From positions 496,001-560,000 of the forward strand of contig NZ_JAKIHP010000002.1 in NCBI RefSeq assembly GCF_021608265.1: DNA of 64,000 nt, given 5' to 3'. The position numbers and the translations under genes are program-made. Positions 59,378 to 64,000 of this stretch are shown piece after piece. The notes below the pieces were generated by a model. It was not told the origin of the DNA, did not search any database, and saw only the letters and a program-made list of their open reading frames with translations. The stretch comes from Flavobacterium wongokense (lineage in GTDB: Bacteria > Bacteroidota > Bacteroidia > Flavobacteriales > Flavobacteriaceae). Numbering within the stretch: the first letter of the stretch is position 1; each line of letters begins with the position of its first letter.

Positions 59378-61236
59378 ACGCTGAATTTTTTATCTAAATC
59401 TTCCACACTCATCGTGATGAAAGTTGGCTTTTGGAAAGGCGACACATTGGGCTCTCTGCAGGCAAAAAGATTGTGCACCAGGTTTTCCTGTTCTTTTTCG
59501 TTTAAATAAGTTCCGGTTTTTACGGCAAGGCTTTTTGCCATCGATTTGGCTATCGTGTCATTTTGGCTAAAACTATTATCCGGAATTCCGTCCTGCAGGT
59601 CACTCAATAACTCTTCCAAAACAATTGAAATCTCGCTTTCAGACACATTGACAGGCAAACCTGAAATCATCACATGGTCTTCGTTGATGGATTCAAATAC
59701 GAAACCGGTGTTTTCCAGCGACGATTTTAATTCGGCCAACAGTTCAATTTCAGAAGTCGAATAATACAACTGCAGCGGAAACAGCATTTGCTGGCTCGAA
59801 GCCTGATGAACGGTCATGCTCGTCAAAAATTCCTCATACAGCACACGTTCGTGCGCACGCTTCTGGTTGATGATGACCATTCCCGATTTTATGGGGCTGA
59901 CAATGTATTTTTTATGGATTTGATAGGTGCGTTTCGCTTCCTGCTCAATTTCATTTTCCTCGAATAAGGAAGAAGTCACGGCTTCATTCTCAAAAGCCAT
60001 TTCGGCAATGTCATGAGTAGCCTGTTTTAAACCCACATACAAACTTTCCCAACTGGGCTGGGCTTCGGTTTTTTGATACGATGATGAAAACGATTTAGCA
60101 GGTTTATCAGCTATGCTTCGAGTGTCTTCCGAAAATGGATTGAAGCTTCTGTCAACCTGTATCGTTGGATATTCGGCTTCCTTATTCTGATATTGATAAG
60201 GCGTGTCCAAATTAGGATCCCTATCAAAATCCAAAACCGGAGCCACGTTGAATTGTCCTAAACTATGCTTGATGGAAGAGCGCAATATTGCATACAACGC
60301 GTGCTCATCATCAAATTTGATTTCAGTTTTTGTAGGATGGATATTGATATCAATGGTATGAGGCGGAACATCCAGGTACAGGAAATAACTTGGCTGGCAG
60401 CCGTCTTTCAGCAAACCTTCATAAGCAGCCATCACCGCATGGTGCAGGTAACCACTTTTGATGAATCGGTTGTTGACGAAAAAGAACTGCTCTCCTCTAT
60501 TCTTCTTAGAGAATTCGGGTTTGCCAATAAATCCGTGCAGGTTTACAATTTCGGTTTCTTCCTTTACCGGAACCAGTTTTTCATTGGTTTTACCTGAAAA
60601 GATGTTAACAATCCTTTGCCTGAAATTTGAAATTGGCAGGTTGAACATTTCGCTTCCATTGTGGTACATCGTAAAATGAATGTTGGGATGCGCCATCGCC
60701 ACACGCTGGAATTCATCCACGATATAGCGCTGTTCCACCGTATCTGATTTGAGGAAATTACGTCGTGCCGGTATGTTGAAAAACAGGTTTTTAACCGCAA
60801 ATGAAGTTCCTTTGGGCAATACTGCTGGTTCCTGAGAAACAAATTTACTTCCTTCAATGATAAGATGCGTGCCCAATTCGTCCTGCTCCTGTTTGGTTTT
60901 CATCTCCACATGGGCAATTGCCGCAATCGAAGCCAATGCTTCACCTCGAAACCCTTTGGTATGCAGTGAAAACAAATCTTCGGCATGGCGTATTTTGGAG
61001 GTCGCATGGCGTTCAAAACACAAACGCGAATCGGTAATGTTCATTCCGATGCCATTGTCTATGACCTGGATTAACGATTTCCCGGCATCCTTAATAATCA
61101 GTTTGATGTCGGTAGCTTTGGCATCAACCGCATTTTCCATCAACTCCTTGACTACAGAAGCGGGTCTTTGCACCACTTCTCCGGCAGCAATCTGGTTAGC
61201 AACATGGTCTGGAAGTAATTGAATTATGCTCGACAT
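59374..61236 (-). CDS. mutL: DNA mismatch repair protein MutL
   Basis: A 620-residue protein. The GHKL ATPase part (1-330) has VANQIAAGEVVQRPASVVKE, ENAVDAKA, DNGIGM and TKGFRGEALASIAAIAHV; the rest is a linker (about 335-430) and the dimer domain. At the position of the endonuclease motif DQHA(x)2E(x)4E it has INQKRAHERVLYEEF, i.e. Asp to Asn and His to Lys, and the CPHGRPT element reads SPFQKPT. The metal-binding residues are thus largely lost (see findings). It couples mismatch recognition by MutS to strand removal. It starts the operon that includes the two rhomboid genes. Confidence 0.96.
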   Translation of the reverse strand: MSSIIQLLPDHVANQIAAGEVVQRPASVVKELMENAVDAKATDIKLIIKDAGKSLIQVIDNGIGMNITDSRLCFERHATSKIRHAEDLFSLHTKGFRGEALASIAAIAHVEMKTKQEQDELGTHLIIEGSKFVSQEPAVLPKGTSFAVKNLFFNIPARRNFLKSDTVEQRYIVDEFQRVAMAHPNIHFTMYHNGSEMFNLPISNFRQRIVNIFSGKTNEKLVPVKEETEIVNLHGFIGKPEFSKKNRGEQFFFVNNRFIKSGYLHHAVMAAYEGLLKDGCQPSYFLYLDVPPHTIDINIHPTKTEIKFDDEHALYAILRSSIKHSLGQFNVAPVLDFDRDPNLDTPYQYQNKEAEYPTIQVDRSFNPFSEDTRSIADKPAKSFSSSYQKTEAQPSWESLYVGLKQATHDIAEMAFENEAVTSSLFEENEIEQEAKRTYQIHKKYIVSPIKSGMVIINQKRAHERVLYEEFLTSMTVHQASSQQMLFPLQLYYSTSEIELLAELKSSLENTGFVFESINEDHVMISGLPVNVSESEISIVLEELLSDLQDGIPDNSFSQNDTIAKSMAKSLAVKTGTYLNEKEQENLVHNLFACREPNVSPFQKPTFITMSVEDLDKKFSV

Positions 61237-61384
61237 TTATACTGTTTGTGGTTTATCGTTTGTGGTTTTTAAGTAAAAACCAAAGTAAGCAAATTTAAGG
61301 AAAAACAATCGGGATTTTTACTTAATAATTAGCTAAATATTCACATTCGAACAGGCTTGATTTTTATATAGAAATCGTTATAAA

Positions 61385-61403
61385 ATATACACTTTTTGTA
61401 TAT
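61385..61403. promoter_or_regulatory. Palindrome between mutL and the 61632 gene
   Basis: ATATACA-CTTTT-TGTATAT is a perfect 7-base inverted repeat, the size of an operator. No regulator is identified. The gap 61237-61631 also holds two direct copies of GTTTGTGGTTT (about 61250-61275), a 12-codon frame at 61535 and a hairpin at 61559. Confidence 0.3.
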
Positions 61404-61534
61404 GGAAATGTTTTGTGTGATTTCTACATTTATCAAATAAATTAATCTAAATAATTGACTGGTAATCAAGTGGCTTACCTCCACAGCGTGACATCGCTAT
61501 TTACTTTTATAAGGTTTGTTATTTAAATAGCATT

Positions 61535-61573
61535 ATGGCAAAACAAACCAAAAGAAAAACAGCCCTACCTTAA
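61535..61573 (+). CDS. Possible 12-residue leader peptide upstream of the 61632 gene
   Basis: ATG GCA AAA CAA and onwards to TAA encodes MAKQTKRKTALP. The last codons lie in the left arm of a hairpin (AACAG-CCCTA with TAGG-A-CTGTT, up to 61603). The arrangement, short frame then hairpin then gene, is that of leader-peptide regulation. There is no T-tract after the hairpin, and the frame may be chance. Confidence 0.25.
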   Translation: MAKQTKRKTALP

Positions 61574-61631
61574 TTATGTTTTCGACGACAAAAGCTAGGA
61601 CTGTTATAATTAAAAAATTATATACAAAATT

Positions 61632-62108
61632 ATGAAAAAAAAAGTATTTAGTTTAATAGCCTTGGTAATGATAGTATTAAATGTAAATGCACAAAGACCA
61701 AGTTTATCTATGGTTGCATGCGATCCAGGTCAGCATGCGGTCCTTTCGTTCGAGTTTAACGCGTTGCGGTTTCACAGGGCATCAACCGGCTGTGAAAAAA
61801 AATTTTCGATTTGTTCAGATGGAACCTGGACAATTTATTGTGTTGCTGATTCTAAACGAAAACTATCCAGTTTTAATTCAGTAAAAAATTCCGCCATAGT
61901 TATTGGTGAAGTGAGTAACGATGGTAATTATGTTACATTGCATTTCCCAATTGAAATTACTAAATTAGATGGCTATCAATCGGGTGATTTTGAAAATTTT
62001 GGATTTGATAGTGATTATGATTTATCCAAAGACTTTACAATTCAAAAAGGAAACTATATTCCAACCTTTACAGAAGATGAGATTTTGGTCAAGGTAAATT
62101 TAAAGTAA
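61632..62108 (+). CDS. Secreted protein of unknown function
   Basis: A 158-residue protein with a signal peptide (MKKKVFSLIALVMIVLNVNA). The mature part of about 138 residues has four Cys (ACDPG, GCEKKFSIC, IYCVAD) in its first 65 residues, probably two disulfide bonds. The second half is strand-rich (YVTLHFPIEITKLDGYQ). I recognise no family. It heads a row of three AT-rich genes for exported proteins with 5- and 22-base gaps; they look like an acquired or fast-changing set. Confidence 0.7.
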   Translation: MKKKVFSLIALVMIVLNVNAQRPSLSMVACDPGQHAVLSFEFNALRFHRASTGCEKKFSICSDGTWTIYCVADSKRKLSSFNSVKNSAIVIGEVSNDGNYVTLHFPIEITKLDGYQSGDFENFGFDSDYDLSKDFTIQKGNYIPTFTEDEILVKVNLK

Positions 62109-62113
62109 TTTAT

Positions 62114-62668
62114 ATGGAATTAAGGTCGTTATCATTTTTTATTATCTTTTTATTTTTCATCTCTTGCAGCACTATTGTTTCTGTAACTGAAAATGTAAAT
62201 TCAAAATATAAATTTGATTCAAAAGAAGTATATCTTGAGAGAATCAGTAAACACAAACATTTTTCAAAAGACAAATTGGTTATCTTAAATGATAACGATC
62301 TTAATCTTCTTTTATATGAAATCGTCAATAATCATTTAAGTACTTATTATGGCATAGCTAATACTAATTATTTTGTTAGTGCTGATCAATTAAAAATTAA
62401 AAGTTGTTCCGGTCAGATAATAACCTTGTATAAAATGTTTGTAACTCAATCTAATGACTTAAATAAATCGGAAGTCTCAGAATCAGGGATATTAGAAAAA
62501 TTCAATATTGATCATTCCAAAAACACTTTGATTTTTTTATATTCCTATAAATTAGGAAATCTTGCCAAAAGTAAAATCAGTGCGGTAATAACAAAACTGC
62601 AGAATGAAAATGATTTTGACTACAGGATTATATGTCTTGATAATAATGATATAAATAATAAGCAATGA
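62114..62668 (+). CDS. Lipoprotein of unknown function
   Basis: A 184-residue protein with a lipoprotein signal (ELRSLSFFIIFLFFISC, Cys18). The mature region is alpha/beta in appearance: KDKLVILNDNDLNLLLYEIV, CSGQIITLYKMFVTQ, KNTLIFLYSYKLGNLAKSKI and DYRIICLDNND. The alternating strands and helices would fit a thioredoxin-like or Rossmann-like fold, but there is no CxxC. I recognise no family. Confidence 0.65.
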   Translation: MELRSLSFFIIFLFFISCSTIVSVTENVNSKYKFDSKEVYLERISKHKHFSKDKLVILNDNDLNLLLYEIVNNHLSTYYGIANTNYFVSADQLKIKSCSGQIITLYKMFVTQSNDLNKSEVSESGILEKFNIDHSKNTLIFLYSYKLGNLAKSKISAVITKLQNENDFDYRIICLDNNDINNKQ

Positions 62669-62690
62669 TTTTTGTTTTGTAAAACCTGTT

Positions 62691-63257
62691 ATGAAAAATA
62701 ATTACATCATATTATGTTTTGCATTTCTGCTTACTTCCTGTAGCATCAAAGGCCGTTTCTATGGATTATATGGTTATTATAAAAAAGCACAATCTGAAAA
62801 TCCAGATTTATACAAAAAAGTTGATGAAACTTCTAAAATTACCAATTTTAACAATGAAATCTTTAAAGACAAGGTTATTGTAACTAATGGTAAAATGGTA
62901 AGGAAGAATTTAGGCTACAATGAATATTCTGTTGTATATATTTGGAGTCCTAAATGCCATAGTTCTATATGCATCCCGCCAGACTTGGTTCAAAGCAAAT
63001 GCAATTTGAAAAATCTTGAATTATATGTGGTTTCTGAATACTATAGTAATGAGGAAATGTCAGAGAAGTATAATTTGGCAAACAATATTATCGGAGTAGA
63101 TACAGAATATTATAAATCCAGTTTAACTAAAAAATATTTATCGAGATTCTTATTTGATCTTACTGGAAAAAAAGAGATTGATCGGCAATATTTGTTTTTC
63201 AAAAAAGGGATTTACCAGGCATCCTACACTACCCTTGAGGAAATACAACTACAATAA
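62691..63257 (+). CDS. Lipoprotein with a possible thioredoxin-like fold
   Basis: A 188-residue protein with the signal MKNNYIILCFAFLLTSC (Cys17). VVYIWSPKCHSSICIPP in the middle resembles the strand and active-site region of thioredoxin-like proteins (WxxxCxxC), but here the cysteines are separated by four residues (CHSSIC). A strand-helix pattern follows (LELYVVSEYYSNEEMSEKY) and a C-terminal F-x-K-K-G-I-Y. An oxidoreductase activity is only a guess. It ends the cluster at a strong terminator. Confidence 0.65.
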   Translation: MKNNYIILCFAFLLTSCSIKGRFYGLYGYYKKAQSENPDLYKKVDETSKITNFNNEIFKDKVIVTNGKMVRKNLGYNEYSVVYIWSPKCHSSICIPPDLVQSKCNLKNLELYVVSEYYSNEEMSEKYNLANNIIGVDTEYYKSSLTKKYLSRFLFDLTGKKEIDRQYLFFKKGIYQASYTTLEEIQLQ

Positions 63258-63281
63258 AAATTGCTGTCAAAATTAGGTGTT

Positions 63282-63312
63282 AAAAAAGGGCGCTCCAGTG
63301 GAGCGCCTTTTT
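63282..63312. terminator. Bidirectional terminator between the 62691 gene and ribH
   Basis: GGCGCTCC pairs with GGAGCGCC around AGT; A-rich on the left and T-rich on the right. It lies at the meeting point of the two convergent genes and can serve both. Confidence 0.88.
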
Positions 63313-63322
63313 GATATAGGGA

Positions 63323-63814
63323 TTACATCGTTTTCCTTCTTAACTCAGCCATTTTAATTGCGGCGATTGCAGCTTCGGTTCCTTTGTTTCCGTGCTTTCC
63401 TCCGCTTCTATCAATGGATTGCTGTTCGTTGTTATCTGTCAACAGGCAAAAAATCACCGGAACATCGGTTTGGACATTCAAATCCTTGATGCCTTGGGTT
63501 ACGCCTTCGCAGACAAATTCGAAATGCATCGTTTCTCCTTTGATGACACAGCCAATCGTAATGACCACATCAACTTCCTGGGTTACTATCATTCGCTGTG
63601 CGCCATAAACCAATTCAAAACTTCCGGGAACATTCCAACGGATAATATTCTCAGCTTTTGCGCCACAATCCAATAATGCAGCTTCTGCCCCATTATAAAG
63701 CCCATTGGTCACATGGTCATTCCATTCTGAAACCACTATCCCAAACCGGAAATCCTTCGCGTTTGGCAGGCTGTTTTTATCATAATTGGATAAGTTCTTA
63801 TTTGCTGTTGCCAT
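63323..63814 (-). CDS. ribH: 6,7-dimethyl-8-ribityllumazine synthase
   Basis: A 163-residue protein with the lumazine synthase features FGIVVSEWNDHVTNGLYNGA (start with Trp), NVPGSFELVYGAQRM (substrate contacts), ITIGCVIKGETMHFEFVCEG (with the conserved His near 95) and GGKHGNKGTEAAIAAIKMAE. It condenses ribitylaminouracil and butanone phosphate in riboflavin synthesis. No flavin riboswitch is visible upstream. It is preceded by a TPR protein gene with its own terminator. Confidence 0.95.
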   Translation of the reverse strand: MATANKNLSNYDKNSLPNAKDFRFGIVVSEWNDHVTNGLYNGAEAALLDCGAKAENIIRWNVPGSFELVYGAQRMIVTQEVDVVITIGCVIKGETMHFEFVCEGVTQGIKDLNVQTDVPVIFCLLTDNNEQQSIDRSGGKHGNKGTEAAIAAIKMAELRRKTM

Positions 63815-63833
63815 AAAATTTGTTTTTGAAAAT

Positions 63834-63869
63834 AAAAAAGGATTAAAGATACAATCCTTAATCCTTTTT
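63834..63869 (-). terminator. Terminator of the TPR protein gene
   Basis: On the minus strand AAAAAGGATTAA pairs with TTAATCCTTTTT around an 11-base loop and continues in T. It lies between the TPR gene stop and the ribH start. Confidence 0.8.
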
Positions 63870-63889
63870 AAATTATTTTTCCTTAAAAA

Positions 63890-64000
63890 TTATTGAGCCA
63901 AACCAATCAAAGCATCGATTCCCTGAGCTTCAGGAGAAGCTTCGAAGTTGTCTTTGATATCAGTAAAGTATTTTAAAGCATCAGCTTTATTTCCTAATTC
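63890..64000 (-). CDS. Tetratricopeptide repeat protein, C-terminal end (rest outside window)
   Basis: The last 36 residues of a protein, ending in GIDALIGLAQ; the start is beyond the right edge. ELGNKADALKYFTDIKDNF has the spacing of a TPR helix pair (A-L-x-Y-F). I recall a TPR protein gene upstream of ribH in flavobacteria. Little more can be said from the part present. Confidence 0.7.
   Translation of the reverse strand, partial: ELGNKADALKYFTDIKDNFEASPEAQGIDALIGLAQ

Noticed and set aside
63815..63889. Flavin riboswitch before ribH
   Set aside because: The only structure between ribH and the upstream gene is that gene's terminator; none of the conserved FMN riboswitch segments is recognisable.

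Overview
The window looks like chromosomal DNA from a member of the Bacteroidota, most likely a Flavobacterium-like flavobacterium. Several kinds of evidence agree. Predicted promoters fit the Bacteroidota pattern TTG-N19-21-TAnnTTTG and start codons lack Shine-Dalgarno sequences. Three proteins have the domain make-up of type IX secretion (T9SS) cargo. The left edge carries the lipoprotein Omp85 variant TamL next to TamB. The parA-parB-DUF5683-dapB-lepB and udk-DivIC-mutA-mutB gene orders are also ones I associate with flavobacteria. Nearly all of the window is ordinary core genome; the accessory parts are a restriction-modification island, a cluster of small unknown exported proteins, and a rich set of intergenic repeats.

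Layout. 1-5857: tamB (cut by the left edge) and tamL. 5858-11049 (minus): an operon for potassium, with a KdpD-like sensor lacking its N-terminal domains, KdpE, the Kup transporter and an outer-membrane barrel. 11171-16985 (minus): an ABC exporter pair, dnaJ and grpE, a TIGR01777 epimerase and a DUF4442 protein. 17182-21928: DUF4870, a small secreted protein, a PadR regulator, a PspC membrane protein and two GIN-domain (DUF2807) proteins. 22030-23984: trxB (minus), a lipocalin-like lipoprotein and tRNA-Pro (minus). 24149-28827: udk, a DivIC/FtsB-like protein and the two methylmalonyl-CoA mutase subunits with a tiny membrane protein between them. 28874-32397: a LytTR regulator, a serine hydrolase and an SDR enzyme, separated by repeats. 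32557-35524: cytosine methyltransferase, restriction endonuclease and a Vsr-like nuclease. 35719-38801 (minus): a NUDIX hydrolase and cyanophycin synthetase. 39466-49564: a small lipoprotein, a T9SS type B protein, DUF4287, an aminotransferase, a TPR/HTH membrane regulator and two T9SS type A proteins. 50029-56716: an SDR enzyme, then parA-parB-DUF5683-dapB-lepB, a four-helix-bundle cassette and wbqC. 56717-61236 (minus): mutL, two rhomboids and an EEP-family protein. 61632-63257: three unknown exported proteins. 63323-64000 (minus): ribH and the end of a TPR protein.

The most unusual material lies between the genes. Two repeat families (copies at 21974, 39237 and 39298; and at 35550 and 49645) keep their hairpins while changing their bases, so the paired structure itself appears to be conserved. 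A third family (23657 and 50950) has constant flanks around an unrelated palindromic core in each copy. The four-helix-bundle gene at 55704 is enclosed by about 30-bp inverted repeats that run exactly from the lepB stop codon to the wbqC start codon, which looks like a mobile cassette. I see no CRISPR array, prophage, transposase gene, rRNA gene or defence island beyond the restriction-modification system.
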